Part shown: positions 1 through 8,674 of the stretch, piece after piece | Numbering within the stretch: the first letter of the stretch is position 1 | Layout: each line of letters starts with the position of its first letter | Assembly: GCF_000632225.1 (NCBI RefSeq) | Contig: NZ_JFYV01000012.1 | Span: 267,095-331,094 of the forward strand | Direction: 5' to 3' | Source: Sphingomonas sp. RIT328 | GTDB lineage: Bacteria > Pseudomonadota > Alphaproteobacteria > Sphingomonadales > Sphingomonadaceae | DNA length: 64,000 nt | Notes under the pieces: generated by a model | What the model was told of the DNA's origin: nothing | What the model saw: the letters and a program-made list of their open reading frames with translations, nothing else | Database searches by the model: none | Position numbers and translations under genes: made by a program

Positions 1-1
1 T

Positions 2-832
2 CTGTCGGCGGCGAGCGATCGGCTCGCGGCGGCGGGGTGCGCACCGGCCGGCACGACATGGCTCGAGCCCGAGGTCGCCGCCGACCTCGCCTTCGCCGCC
101 GATCCCGACGCGGCGCGGGCGGCGCTGGAGGGGGCATTCGCACGCACCGACGTGATCGTTCAGCCGACCGCTAGGCGGCGCAAGGCGCTGCTCGTCGCCG
201 ATATGGATTCGACGATGATCACGGTCGAATGTATCGATGAGCTAGCCGATTATGCCGGCATCAAGGCGCAGGTCGCAGCGGTGACCGAGGCGGCGATGCG
301 CGGCGAACTCGACTTCGAGGGCGCGCTCGATGCGCGGGTGGCGCTGCTCGCGGGGCTGGACGAACGGGTGATCGCGCAATGTCTCGCCGAACGGGTGCGG
401 ATCATGCCGGGGGCCAAGTCGCTCGTCCGCACGATGCGGGCGCATGGCGCCGCGGCCGTGCTGGTCTCCGGCGGCTTCACCCGGTTCGCCGAGCCGGTGG
501 CTGCGGAGATCGGCTTCGATCGCGCGATCGCCAACGTGCTGGAGGTCGCCGACGGTCGCCTCACCGGCACGGTGACCAAGCCGATCGTCGGTTCGGCGAC
601 CAAGGAGCAGACGCTGGGGGACTGGCTGGTCGAGCGCGGCATCGAACGCGCGCTCTCGCTCGCGGTGGGCGACGGCGCGAACGACCTGGCGATGATCGGA
701 CGCGCCGGGCTGGGCGTCGCCTATCATGCCAAGCCGATCGTCGCCGCGGCGGCAGCCGCGCGGATCGATCATGGCGACCTGTCCGCGCTGCTCTACGCGC
801 AGGGCTATCGCCGCACCGAATGGGTCGAGTGA
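2..832 (+). CDS. serB: Phosphoserine phosphatase (5' end outside window)
   Basis: Last step of serine synthesis: removes phosphate from O-phospho-L-serine in the cytoplasm. The frame is already open at base 2, so the N-terminus lies outside the window; the first in-window start-type codon (GTG at 152) falls inside the protein, because about 50 plausible coding residues precede it. HAD-family motifs are in order: the nucleophile motif DMDSTM near base 200, SGGF near 470, a conserved lysine in the segment around 600, and GDGANDLAMI near 670. The missing part should be the regulatory N-terminal region usual for a family length near 290 residues. It ends one base before a convergent gene. Confidence 0.95.
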   Translation: MSAASDRLAAAGCAPAGTTWLEPEVAADLAFAADPDAARAALEGAFARTDVIVQPTARRRKALLVADMDSTMITVECIDELADYAGIKAQVAAVTEAAMRGELDFEGALDARVALLAGLDERVIAQCLAERVRIMPGAKSLVRTMRAHGAAAVLVSGGFTRFAEPVAAEIGFDRAIANVLEVADGRLTGTVTKPIVGSATKEQTLGDWLVERGIERALSLAVGDGANDLAMIGRAGLGVAYHAKPIVAAAAAARIDHGDLSALLYAQGYRRTEWVE

Positions 833-833
833 G

Positions 834-1817
834 TTACGGCGCGACGACGACGCAGGAGACGCCGGACGCCGCGCATGCCTTCTGCGCCGCCGCGCGGGAG
901 CCGAACCCGCTGGCTTGCAGGCGAATGACGTTCCCCGCCTTGGCATAGATGGGCTGCGCGCCGGACAGCTTGCCGCGGACGCGCGACCATTGCGTCTGCG
1001 CATTGGCCTGCGTGCTGAAGGCACCGAGCTGGATCTTCCACGCGCCGCCGGTCGCCGCCGGCGCGACGGCGGGGAGGGGCGGCGTCTTGGCGAGCGGCGT
1101 GATGCGGTCGGCGACCGGACGATCGGGCGACAGTTCGGCCGGCGCACGCTTGCGCGTTGCCGTCGGAGCGGGCGAGGGGGCCGATTTGGCGGCGGGCGGG
1201 CGCGGTTCGCTGGCGGCGACGTCGCGCGCGGCGGCGGCGGGCGCAGCATCCAGGTCCGCAGAATAGCGCCGCGCCAGCGCGATGCCGCGTTCGCGGTCCG
1301 CCGGTGTGATATATTGATCCATCTGCGCGAGCGTCTCAGACGCCGATTTGAGCCGCGCCTGCGACGCCAGCGTCATCAGCGCATAGGCGCGCGGATAGTC
1401 GCGCGGCACGCCGTCGCCGTTGAACAGCATCGTGCCGAGCACGAGCTGCCCCCGCGGTTCGCCGCGCTTCACCGACTTCTCCAGCCAGGGCAGCGCCTCC
1501 GCCTTGCGGCCGGCCTGGAACAGCGCGAAGGCGTAATTGTCCTCTGCCTGGGGGTGGCCTTGCAGCGCCGCCTTGCGGAACCAGCTTTCCGCCAGCGCCG
1601 GATCGAGCGGCACGCCGCGGCCGAGCTTATAGGCCTGCCCCAGATTGAACTGCGCGTCGGCGTCGCCCGACATCGCCGGACCGCGCCACTGCGCCACCGC
1701 CGCGGGGAAGTCGCCGCGGCCCCAGGCGTCGACCCCCGCCTTGACGTCCTGCGCCACGGCCGGCGCAGCCACGAGACAGGCGAGCAGCGCGCCTGCGATC
1801 CAACCGGTGTTCCGCAT
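834..1817 (-). CDS. Exported Sel1-repeat protein with C-terminal SPOR domain
   Basis: 327 residues. An N-terminal signal peptide (MRNTGWIAGALLACLVAAPA) is followed by Sel1/TPR-like repeats (for example DADAQFNLGQAYKLGRGVPL and PQAEDNYAFALFQAGRKAEA), a proline/alanine-rich linker, and a C-terminal SPOR domain of about 70 residues beginning WKIQLGAFST. SPOR domains bind denuded peptidoglycan at division sites, so a periplasmic wall-associated role is inferred. The start at 1817 is chosen over the upstream ATG at 1850 because it has an AAGGG ribosome site about nine bases before it and places the signal peptide at the N-terminus. It diverges from the ParA gene, beyond which lies a second SPOR protein. 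Confidence 0.85.
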   Translation of the reverse strand: MRNTGWIAGALLACLVAAPAVAQDVKAGVDAWGRGDFPAAVAQWRGPAMSGDADAQFNLGQAYKLGRGVPLDPALAESWFRKAALQGHPQAEDNYAFALFQAGRKAEALPWLEKSVKRGEPRGQLVLGTMLFNGDGVPRDYPRAYALMTLASQARLKSASETLAQMDQYITPADRERGIALARRYSADLDAAPAAAARDVAASEPRPPAAKSAPSPAPTATRKRAPAELSPDRPVADRITPLAKTPPLPAVAPAATGGAWKIQLGAFSTQANAQTQWSRVRGKLSGAQPIYAKAGNVIRLQASGFGSRAAAQKACAASGVSCVVVAP

Positions 1818-1965
1818 GCTTGTCACCCTTTTCACCATCCACCGCACCATGCCCCGGACGCTTGCCGCCGCAAAGAGGGATCGGCGCGAAGGGGTCCCTT
1901 AACTGCTTGTTAGCGCTGTCGTGGCAGTCATGCTGACGGGTGGCGACAGCAATTCAAGGGGCCCT

Positions 1966-2685
1966 ATGCGCGTTCTCGCGATGGCATCGCAAAAAGGAGG
2001 TTCGGGCAAGACGACCTTGGCCGGGCATTTGGCGGTGCAGGCCGAGCGCGCCGGCCATGGCCCGGTCGTGCTGCTCGATCTCGACCCGCAGGCCAATCTG
2101 TCCGACTGGTGGGACGATCGCAGCGGCGACCGCCCCGCCTTCGCCCAGACCAGCGCGACGCGTCTGTCCGCCGATCTCGACGTGCTGCGGCAGCAGGGGT
2201 TCAAGCTGGCGATGATCGACACGCCGCCCGGCAATGCGGTGGTGACGCAGGGCGTCGTCCATGTCGCCGAGCTCGTCGTCGTGCCGGTGCGGCCCTCGCC
2301 GCATGACGTCCGCGCCGCCGCCGCCACCGTCGATCTCTGCCAGCGTGCGGGCAAGCCGCTGGTCTTCGTGCTCAACGGCGCGACTCCCGATGCGCCGCTC
2401 AACGCCGAGACGACCGTCGCGCTGTCGCATCACGGCAGCGTCGCGCCGGTCACCGTCCACCAGCGTGCCGACTATGCCGCAGCGATGATCGACGGCGGCA
2501 CCGTCATGGAGAGCGACCCCGACGGCGATCCCGCCGGGGAGATCGCGCATCTGTGGACGCATATCTGCGGCCGGCTCGAAAAGAATTTCCGCCGCACCGT
2601 GTTCAGCGTGCCGACCGTCAACGGCGGCGGCTTCGGTGCGCGTCCTGCGACCGGCGGCTTCGGCCGGCGGGTGACCGCCGGATGA
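1966..2685 (+). CDS. ParA/MinD-family ATPase (orphan)
   Basis: 239 residues. The deviant Walker A motif KGGSGKTT lies near residue 9, switch segment DLDPQANLSDWW near residue 40 and MIDTPPG near residue 83, as in ParA-type positioning ATPases that dimerise on ATP. The start at 1966 is preceded by AAGGGG; the open frame extends upstream to 1921 without a better site. There is no ParB gene next to it, so it need not segregate chromosomes. Its stop overlaps a possible ATG (2682) of the following SPOR lipoprotein gene, and a second SPOR gene diverges upstream, which suggests positioning of an envelope or division factor. That role is inference. Confidence 0.85.
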   Translation: MRVLAMASQKGGSGKTTLAGHLAVQAERAGHGPVVLLDLDPQANLSDWWDDRSGDRPAFAQTSATRLSADLDVLRQQGFKLAMIDTPPGNAVVTQGVVHVAELVVVPVRPSPHDVRAAAATVDLCQRAGKPLVFVLNGATPDAPLNAETTVALSHHGSVAPVTVHQRADYAAAMIDGGTVMESDPDGDPAGEIAHLWTHICGRLEKNFRRTVFSVPTVNGGGFGARPATGGFGRRVTAG

Positions 2686-2726
2686 CGCATGCCCTTACCG
2701 CCCGACCACCTCATGGAGCTTCCGCG

Positions 2727-3986
2727 ATGCGTGCCCGTCTGATCCTGTCGTTCGGCCTGTCGGCCCTGATGCTGGGCGGCTCGGTCGTCGGTTGCGCGGG
2801 CGGCGGTGACCGGATCGCCGCGGCGAGCGATCGCAGCGCCAAGGTGCAGGCGAAGACCGCCGCGCGCGATGCCGCCGCAGCGGGCAAGGCGCTCGCCCGC
2901 CGCGATGCCACCCAGGCGATCGAGCTCGCCGAAAGCGCCGTGGCGCTGGCGCCGCGCGATGCCGGCTATCGCCTGTTGCTGGGGCAAGCCTATCAGCAGG
3001 CGGGGCGGTTCGCCTCGGCGCGCGATACCTTTGCCGAGGTGGTGCAGCTCGCCCCCGGCAACGGCAAGGCCGCGCTCAACCTCGCGCTCGCGCAGATCGC
3101 GACCGGCGACTGGGCGGCGGCGCAGGCGACGCTGGCGCAGTATCAGGCGGTGATCCCGATCGGCGATCTCGGCCTCGCCACGGCGCTGGCGGGCAATCCG
3201 GCGGCGGCGATCGCGACGCTCAACGCTGCGGCGCGGGCGCCGGGTGCCGATGCCAAGGTGCGGCAGAATCTCGCGCTGAGCTATGCGCTCGCCGGCCAGT
3301 GGAACATGGCGCGGGTGGCGGCGGCGGCGGACATGTCCGTGGCCGACGTCGACGCGCGGCTCGAACAATGGGCTGCCTTCGCGCAGCCCAAATCGGCGTC
3401 GGACCAGGTCGCGAGCCTGCTCGGCGTGACGCCTGCGCCCGATGCCGGCCGGCCGGTCGCGCTGGCGCTCAACGCGCCGGCGCCGGTGATGCCGGCCGCG
3501 GAGGCGCCGGTGCAGCTCGCAGAGGCCGCGCCGATGGTCGCGCCGGCACCGGATGCGAGCCGCGCCGCCTTCGCCAAGATCGTCTTCGCGCCGGCACGCG
3601 AGGTGGTGCAGCCGCTGCCGACGATGATGGCGCGGGTCGACAGCCGCACGGTGCGCCGCGCGACGGTCACCCCGATAGCCGAGCGGGGCGAGGGCGACTG
3701 GTACGTCCAGATCGGCGCGTACAGCAGCGCCGCGGCGGCGCATGCCGGCTGGGACAGAGCGGAGCGACGGTTCTCCGCGCTGACCGGGCATCGCCCGACC
3801 GGGACGACCGTCGCCGCCGCGCAAGGATCGCTCTACCGCCTGTCGATCGGCGGGTTCGACCGCGACCAGGCCGACCGGATGTGCGACCGCTTCCGCGCCG
3901 AGGGCGGCACCTGTTTCGTCCGGCGCGAGGCGGGGGACCGCATCGCGCAATGGCTGCGGACGCCGGTGCAGATGGCGTCGCGCTGA
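2727..3986 (+). CDS. TPR and SPOR-domain lipoprotein
   Basis: 419 residues. The N-terminus is a lipoprotein signal ending in the lipobox VVGC (cysteine near residue 22). TPR-like helices follow (residues about 50-200, for example AGYRLLLGQAYQQAGRFASA), then an alanine/proline-rich linker, then a C-terminal SPOR domain starting GDWYVQIGAYSS and containing LYRLSIGGFDRDQADRMC. The start at 2727 has GGAG nine bases upstream; an ATG at 2682 overlapping the parA stop is the alternative but would bury the signal peptide. It is probably co-transcribed with the ParA gene and ends four bases before a convergent pyrimidine gene. A peptidoglycan-binding, division-related role is inferred. Confidence 0.85.
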   Translation: MRARLILSFGLSALMLGGSVVGCAGGGDRIAAASDRSAKVQAKTAARDAAAAGKALARRDATQAIELAESAVALAPRDAGYRLLLGQAYQQAGRFASARDTFAEVVQLAPGNGKAALNLALAQIATGDWAAAQATLAQYQAVIPIGDLGLATALAGNPAAAIATLNAAARAPGADAKVRQNLALSYALAGQWNMARVAAAADMSVADVDARLEQWAAFAQPKSASDQVASLLGVTPAPDAGRPVALALNAPAPVMPAAEAPVQLAEAAPMVAPAPDASRAAFAKIVFAPAREVVQPLPTMMARVDSRTVRRATVTPIAERGEGDWYVQIGAYSSAAAAHAGWDRAERRFSALTGHRPTGTTVAAAQGSLYRLSIGGFDRDQADRMCDRFRAEGGTCFVRREAGDRIAQWLRTPVQMASR

Positions 3987-3990
3987 CCGG

Positions 3991-5208
3991 CTAGATCTCG
4001 CGGCCGGCCTTCCAGAGGCGCAGCACGCGGCCCTGGACGGGCAGGCCGTCGAACGGCGTATTGCCCGCCGAGGCGAAGGCCATGCCGTCGACCTGCCACG
4101 GCGTGTCGGCATCGAACAGCATCAGATCGGCGGGCTTGCCGACCTCCAGCGTCCCCGTGTCGAGACCGAGCACCCGCGCCGGATTCGCCGCCAGCATCGC
4201 CAGCAGCCGGTCGAGCGGCAGCACGCCGTCGCGGACCAGCAGCAGCCCCAAGGGCAGCAACGTTTCCGCCCCCGCCATCCCCGCCGCCGAATCGACGAAG
4301 GGCAGCCGCTTCGCCTCCGGCCCGTGCGGGTCGTGGCCCGAGCACAGCACGTCGATCGTGCCGTCCGCCACCGCCGCCCGCGCCGCCTGCCGGTCGCCCT
4401 CGCTGCGCAGCGGCGGCGAGAGGTGGGCGTAGGTGCGGAAGTCGCTCATCGCGATGTCCGACAGGTGGAGATGCGCGGGCGTGATGCCGCAGGTGACGCG
4501 CACCCCGCGGCGCTTGGCGGCGCGGATCAGGTCGAACGCCGCGGCGGTGGTCGCCTGGCGGATGTGGAGGCGCGCGCCGGTCTCCTCGGCGAGCATCAGG
4601 TCGCGCGCCACCGCCAGCGCCTCGGCGATCGCCGGCGCGGAGGGGAGGCCGTGGCGCGTCGCCGTCTCGCCGTCGGTCGCCACCGCGCCCGCGGTGAGCG
4701 TGCCGTCCTCGCCATGCGCGATCACCGCGATGTCGAGGTCGCGGGCATAAGCGAGGACGCGCAGCATCACGCCGGTGTCGGCGATCCAGCCGCGCCCGGT
4801 GCCGACCGCCTTCGCCCCCGCCGACAGACAGATCGCCATCTCCGCCATGTCGGTGCCGGCGAGCCCCTGCGTCGCGGCGGCGATCGGGTGGATCCACAGG
4901 TCGGGCTTGCCGATCAGCGCCGCGCGCTGGACGACGCCGGGATCGTCGAGCACCGGATTGCCGTCCGGCATCAGCGCGACGCGGACGATGCCGCCGGCGC
5001 GGAAGGCGGCGCGATCGACCTTGAACACGCCGAGATCGACGATCCCCGGCGCCAGCGTCGCGCCGTCGCAGGCGACCGTCACCGCATCGCCCGGCAGATC
5101 GAACGTGCCGCGCGCGACGATCACGCCGTCGCGGACGAGCAGCCCGCCGCGCGTCACCCCGCCGACCGGGCAGGCGAGCGTCGCATCGAGAAAGGCGATC
5201 GTGCTCAT
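3991..5208 (-). CDS. pyrX: Dihydroorotase-like subunit paired with PyrB, probably inactive (PyrC'/PyrX type)
   Basis: 405 residues with the amidohydrolase fold of type I dihydroorotases, but key metal and catalytic residues are gone. Where active enzymes have the HxH zinc motif after PGxxD, this protein reads [14 protein letters not shown] (about residues 53-66). The usual TDHAPH is [12 protein letters not shown], losing the catalytic aspartate, and TPHH is TPAH. A histidine in IAHGEDG is kept. The start at 5208 overlaps the pyrB stop by four bases, as in Pseudomonas, where a similar inactive subunit is needed for aspartate transcarbamoylase assembly. Automatic annotation would call it dihydroorotase; an active enzyme should then be encoded elsewhere. 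Confidence 0.8.
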   Translation of the reverse strand: MSTIAFLDATLACPVGGVTRGGLLVRDGVIVARGTFDLPGDAVTVACDGATLAPGIVDLGVFKVDRAAFRAGGIVRVALMPDGNPVLDDPGVVQRAALIGKPDLWIHPIAAATQGLAGTDMAEMAICLSAGAKAVGTGRGWIADTGVMLRVLAYARDLDIAVIAHGEDGTLTAGAVATDGETATRHGLPSAPAIAEALAVARDLMLAEETGARLHIRQATTAAAFDLIRAAKRRGVRVTCGITPAHLHLSDIAMSDFRTYAHLSPPLRSEGDRQAARAAVADGTIDVLCSGHDPHGPEAKRLPFVDSAAGMAGAETLLPLGLLLVRDGVLPLDRLLAMLAANPARVLGLDTGTLEVGKPADLMLFDADTPWQVDGMAFASAGNTPFDGLPVQGRVLRLWKAGREI

Positions 5209-6191
5209 GCCCAGCCCTCCACGCCGCGCGCGCGCCGCGTCAGCACGTCGAGACACGCCATCCGGACCGCCACGCCCATCTCCACCTGTTCGGTGATCGC
5301 CGACTGCGGCCCGTCCGCCACCACCGAATCGATCTCCACGCCGCGGTTCATCGGCCCCGGATGCATCACCAGCGCGTCCGGCAGCCGCGCCAGCCGCTCC
5401 GGCGTCAGCCCGTAGCGGAGGCGATATTCGCGGCTCGACGGGATATAGCCGCCCGCCATCCGCTCGTTCTGGACGCGCAGCATCATCACCACGTCGGCGC
5501 CGACCAGCGCCGCGTCGAAATCGGTGAACGGCGCCACCCCCATCCGCTCGATCCCGGCGGGCATCAGCGTCGAGGGCGCGCACACCCGCACCTCGGCGGC
5601 GAGCGCGGTCAGCGCGAGAATGTTCGAGCGCGCGACGCGGCTGTGCAGCACGTCGCCGCAGATCACCACGCGCTGGCCGGCGATGCTGCCCTTGCGCCGG
5701 CGGATGGTGAGCGCGTCGAGCAGCGCCTGCGTCGGATGTTCGTGGCGGCCGTCGCCGGCGTTGAGCACCGGGCAATCGACCTTGTCGGCGATCAGCCGCA
5801 CCGCGCCGCTCGCCATATGGCGGATAACGATGACGTCGGCGCGCATCGCGTTGAGCGTCTGCGCGGTATCGATCAGCGTCTCGCCCTTCTTCACGCTCGA
5901 CTGCGCCGCATGCATGTTGACGACGTCGGCGCCGAGCCGCTTGCCGGCGATCTCGAAGCTCAGCAGCGTGCGCGTGCTGTTTTCGAAGAAGGCGTTGATC
6001 TGGGTGAGGCCGGCGAGCCGCTTGTCGGGCGCGGCATGGCTGCGGTTCGCCGCGACCCAGCTTTCCGCCTCGTCGAGCAGGAAGGCGATCTCATGCGGCT
6101 GGAGCCCGTCGATGCCGGTGAGGTGCCGGTGCGGGAAGACGGCGCCGCCCTCGATCAGGGCGGCGGGGCGGTGGTCCGAACGGTTCATCAA
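5205..6191 (-). CDS. pyrB: Aspartate carbamoyltransferase catalytic subunit
   Basis: Condenses carbamoyl phosphate with aspartate, the committed step of pyrimidine synthesis. 328 residues, close to the usual length plus a short N-terminal extension. The carbamoyl-phosphate site [13 protein letters not shown] lies near residue 68, with [12 protein letters not shown] near 100, and [11 protein letters not shown] near 154. The start is one of two adjacent ATG codons (6191 or 6188). It is first in a two-gene unit whose second gene overlaps it by four bases. The region upstream is disrupted, relative to the neighbouring ruvX, by an AT-richer insert that carries an ATPase gene. Confidence 0.96.
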   Translation of the reverse strand: MMNRSDHRPAALIEGGAVFPHRHLTGIDGLQPHEIAFLLDEAESWVAANRSHAAPDKRLAGLTQINAFFENSTRTLLSFEIAGKRLGADVVNMHAAQSSVKKGETLIDTAQTLNAMRADVIVIRHMASGAVRLIADKVDCPVLNAGDGRHEHPTQALLDALTIRRRKGSIAGQRVVICGDVLHSRVARSNILALTALAAEVRVCAPSTLMPAGIERMGVAPFTDFDAALVGADVVMMLRVQNERMAGGYIPSSREYRLRYGLTPERLARLPDALVMHPGPMNRGVEIDSVVADGPQSAITEQVEMGVAVRMACLDVLTRRARGVEGWA

Positions 6192-6579
6192 GCGCGCCGG
6201 TTAGCGCGCAGGGCGGGCGGGAGCAAGCGGGGCCGCTGCCGCCGACGGATTGTGGCAGCAATGCGGCAACATGGACAAGTTGGACACCTTGACGGAAACG
6301 ATCCGGGGGGATCGTTTCGGATTTTGTGGTGGTGGGACTCGCGATGTGAAAGAGCCGGGTGGAGTGTAGCAGAGGGGAGGGACGTAGGACAGGGGTACTC
6401 GGCCAGCAGTCGAACTACCGTAGTTCATTGCCATGCGAGGCTATTAAACCCCGAGAGCTTCGTGCCTGCCTCTTAGCTCGTTTGCGAGCACTCATAAAAA
6501 GGGCGTGTACAGCTAGACCATTGTGCTTCTTCCACAATTTATTAATGTCGCGGCGGCATGAGGACCTTTTTGGGAGAGG
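6192..6579. other. Intergenic region spanning the left edge of an AT-richer insert
   Basis: This 388-base stretch separates the divergent pyrB and ATPase genes. Up to about 6260 it looks like native GC-rich upstream DNA of pyrB. A perfect 10-base hairpin lies at 6295-6318. From about 6400 onward base composition drops and AT-rich words such as CAATTTATTAATG appear just before the ATPase gene, where its promoter must lie. No credible protein of its own is seen; short open frames here lack ribosome sites and family features. Confidence 0.5.
6295..6318. repeat. Perfect hairpin at the left side of the low-GC insert
   Basis: GAAACGATCC, a GGGG loop, then GGATCGTTTC form a perfect 10-bp stem. It is followed by GGATTTTG, too weak a T-run for a convincing terminator, and no gene on the plus strand ends here. 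It could be a remnant of the transcription unit that originally preceded pyrB, or a recombination or regulatory site. Confidence 0.7.
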
Positions 6580-8079
6580 ATGTTCGTGGCATTTAAAAGC
6601 GAAGTCCGCGATAGCACGATCAATGCTTTGCTCGAAAAGGCAGCGGAAAAAAGTTATAAGCAGTATCTGGCAAAACTAACCCTAAAAAAGATTCGTGGCT
6701 TTGTAGATGAGCCAATATCTTTTGATTTTCCGGTCACTGCTATCATTGGCCCAAACGGCGGCGGCAAAACTACCGTGCTTGGTGCGGCAGGAATCATATA
6801 CCGCGATATTCCGCCACGAGCTTTTTTCTCCAAAAGTGGTAAGTACGACAGCGGGATGCAGGACTGGTCAATCGAATATGATATCGTTGACCGAGAAATT
6901 GTGACGCGCAATTCTCTTCAAAGAACTGCAAGTTTCAAAAGTCTCAAATGGAACAGAGATGCTTTAAATCGTCAAGCGCTTTTATTTGGGGTTTCAAGGA
7001 CGGTCCCCGCGAGCGAAAGAAAGGAGCTGCTTAGCTGTACCTCACGAAAGTTTTCGGTTCCAGATGCGCGGGTTGCACCGTTTTCAGCGGATATCAATGA
7101 TGCGGTTTCAAGGATACTTGGTAAGGATGTTTCCGGGTTTAAAGAGATCAAGGTGCATCCCAGCGGAACTGTCACGCTTTTGACGGGACAAACGTCGACG
7201 GGGGTTGGCTATTCCGAGTTTCATTTTGGCGCCGGGGAGTCTAGCATCATTAGGATGGTTGCCTCCATTGAGGCAGCAAAAGATAATGCTTTGGTTCTTA
7301 TCGAAGAAATTGAGAACGGACTTCATCCGGTTGCTACAATTCGGCTGGTAGAATACTTAATTTGGGCGGCTGAGAGGAAAAAAATTCAAGTAATATTTAC
7401 GACGCACTCTAATGAAGCATTGCATCCTCTTCCGAGCAAGGCGGTGTGGTCCGCAACGAAGGACAAGCTCTTCCAAGGGAAGCTCGACGTTGCCTCGCTG
7501 CGAGCTATCACGGGGCAAATCGAGACTGCCTCGGTTGTCTTTGTCGAAGATGAGTTTGCAAAGATATGGGTGGAAGCAATACTGCGACAGAGTGCTCGCT
7601 CCATTATTGACCATTTCCAAGTGCACGCAATGTCAGGTGATGGTACTGCTGTCGCTATGAACAAATATCATAACAGCAATCCGGCAATCACTGTTCCATC
7701 TGTTTGCGTAATTGATGGAGATTCACGTCAGGAGGACAGTGACGAGAAGCGTGTTTACCGCCTGCCGGGCGAGGCCCCTGAAGCCTACGTTTTTGACGAT
7801 TGTATTGATAGGTGGGACGAAATTGGAGGTAAGCTATCAGTGGCTCTACTTCAAAAATTTGAAGACAGCTCGAGTGTGTTAGATGTATGCAGGTCAGTGA
7901 GAAGAACTAATAAAGACACCCATTTACTATTCTCACAAGTCGGTGAGAAGCTCGGACTTATCCCGGGATATACAGTTGCATCCGCATTCACGACTTTGTG
8001 GGCCCAATTCAATCCGGACGTTGTTAGGACACTAATCGGAAAGGTGGCGCAAGGGGCCGGAGCTTTGGTGCCAGCCTAA
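6580..8079 (+). CDS. OLD-like AAA/ABC-type ATPase with C-terminal TOPRIM-like region
   Basis: 499 residues. ATPase part: Walker A GPNGGGKTT near residue 58, signature-like FGAGESSIIRM near 220, Walker B ALVLIEEIENGLHP near 240 and switch histidine IFTTHSNEA near 275. The C-terminal part has the order expected of a TOPRIM fold: acidic VVFVEDEFAKIW near 325, MSGDGTAV near 350 and the DxD-like VCVIDGDSR near 373. This arrangement is typical of OLD-family nucleases, many of which act in phage defence. Base composition is far below the neighbours (27 G+C of 60 at 6601-6660 against 45 of 60 at 5581-5640), so it was probably acquired. GGGAGAGG sits immediately before the ATG. It stands alone, without an obvious partner gene. 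Confidence 0.75.
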   Translation: MFVAFKSEVRDSTINALLEKAAEKSYKQYLAKLTLKKIRGFVDEPISFDFPVTAIIGPNGGGKTTVLGAAGIIYRDIPPRAFFSKSGKYDSGMQDWSIEYDIVDREIVTRNSLQRTASFKSLKWNRDALNRQALLFGVSRTVPASERKELLSCTSRKFSVPDARVAPFSADINDAVSRILGKDVSGFKEIKVHPSGTVTLLTGQTSTGVGYSEFHFGAGESSIIRMVASIEAAKDNALVLIEEIENGLHPVATIRLVEYLIWAAERKKIQVIFTTHSNEALHPLPSKAVWSATKDKLFQGKLDVASLRAITGQIETASVVFVEDEFAKIWVEAILRQSARSIIDHFQVHAMSGDGTAVAMNKYHNSNPAITVPSVCVIDGDSRQEDSDEKRVYRLPGEAPEAYVFDDCIDRWDEIGGKLSVALLQKFEDSSSVLDVCRSVRRTNKDTHLLFSQVGEKLGLIPGYTVASAFTTLWAQFNPDVVRTLIGKVAQGAGALVPA

Positions 8080-8108
8080 AGGTTCGGCTTGCGCTTCAAG
8101 GGGTATTA

Positions 8109-8164
8109 TCACAGGGTCCATGAGATCCAAGCGACTGCAACACTTATGTGATGGGACCCTGTGA
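8109..8164. repeat. 11-bp perfect inverted repeat downstream of the OLD-like gene
   Basis: TCACAGGGTCC at 8109-8119 is the exact reverse complement of GGACCCTGTGA at 8154-8164, with 34 bases between. The loop is too long and the following sequence too mixed for a standard terminator. It lies between the inserted ATPase gene and the end of ruvX, near the right edge of the AT-richer segment, so a recombination or attachment site is one possibility. Confidence 0.6.
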
Positions 8165-8212
8165 AGTGGCTGGCTAAAACTAAGAAGGCAGAGTTGCTTA
8201 TAGGATTTTTTT

Positions 8213-8674
8213 CTACACCATCACCAGCGCATCGATCGCCGCCTGCAGGATATGCGCCGCCGCAAGGTTATCCACCCGCTCGGCGCGCTTGGCGCGGCTC
8301 ATGTCCTGTTCGATCATCACGCGTTCCACCGCGACCGTCGACCAGCGTTCGTCCCACAGCAGGATCGGCAGGCCGAGGTCGGTGCAATTGCGCGCGAAGG
8401 CGCGGGTCGACTGGCTGCGCGGGCTCTCGCTGCCGTCGAGGTTGAGCGGCAGGCCGAGCACCAGCCCCTTGACCTGCTGCGCCGCGATCAGCGCGACCAG
8501 CGCCGCCTTGTCCTGCGTGAACTTGGCGCGGCGGATCAGCGTCGCGGGGCTGGCGAAGCTCCAGCCGGCGTCGCAAAGCGCGGTGCCGATCGTCTTGCTG
8601 CCGAGGTCGAGCCCGAGCAGCCGCCCGCCGTCCGGCAGCGCCTCGCGGAAGACGGCGCGGTCGGGGGTGATCAT
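8213..8674 (-). CDS. ruvX: Putative pre-16S rRNA nuclease / Holliday junction resolvase-like (YqgF)
   Basis: 153 residues with the RNase H-like YqgF fold: [19 protein letters not shown] near residue 17 holds the first acidic residue, [15 protein letters not shown] the strand with the conserved NLDG, and [13 protein letters not shown] the conserved [14 protein letters not shown] near the end carries the last aspartate. In E. coli the family member processes the 5' end of 16S rRNA. Its start overlaps the stop of the upstream DUF3089 gene by four bases (8671-8674), so the two are co-transcribed. Its stop lies right at the edge of the AT-richer insert that separates it from pyrB. Confidence 0.92.
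   Translation of the reverse strand: MITPDRAVFREALPDGGRLLGLDLGSKTIGTALCDAGWSFASPATLIRRAKFTQDKAALVALIAAQQVKGLVLGLPLNLDGSESPRSQSTRAFARNCTDLGLPILLWDERWSTVAVERVMIEQDMSRAKRAERVDNLAAAHILQAAIDALVMV

Noticed and set aside
7357..7664. Short minus-strand frames inside the OLD-like gene as a possible antitoxin or overlapping gene
   Set aside because: No ribosome site, no conserved motif, and entirely within a well-supported coding region.
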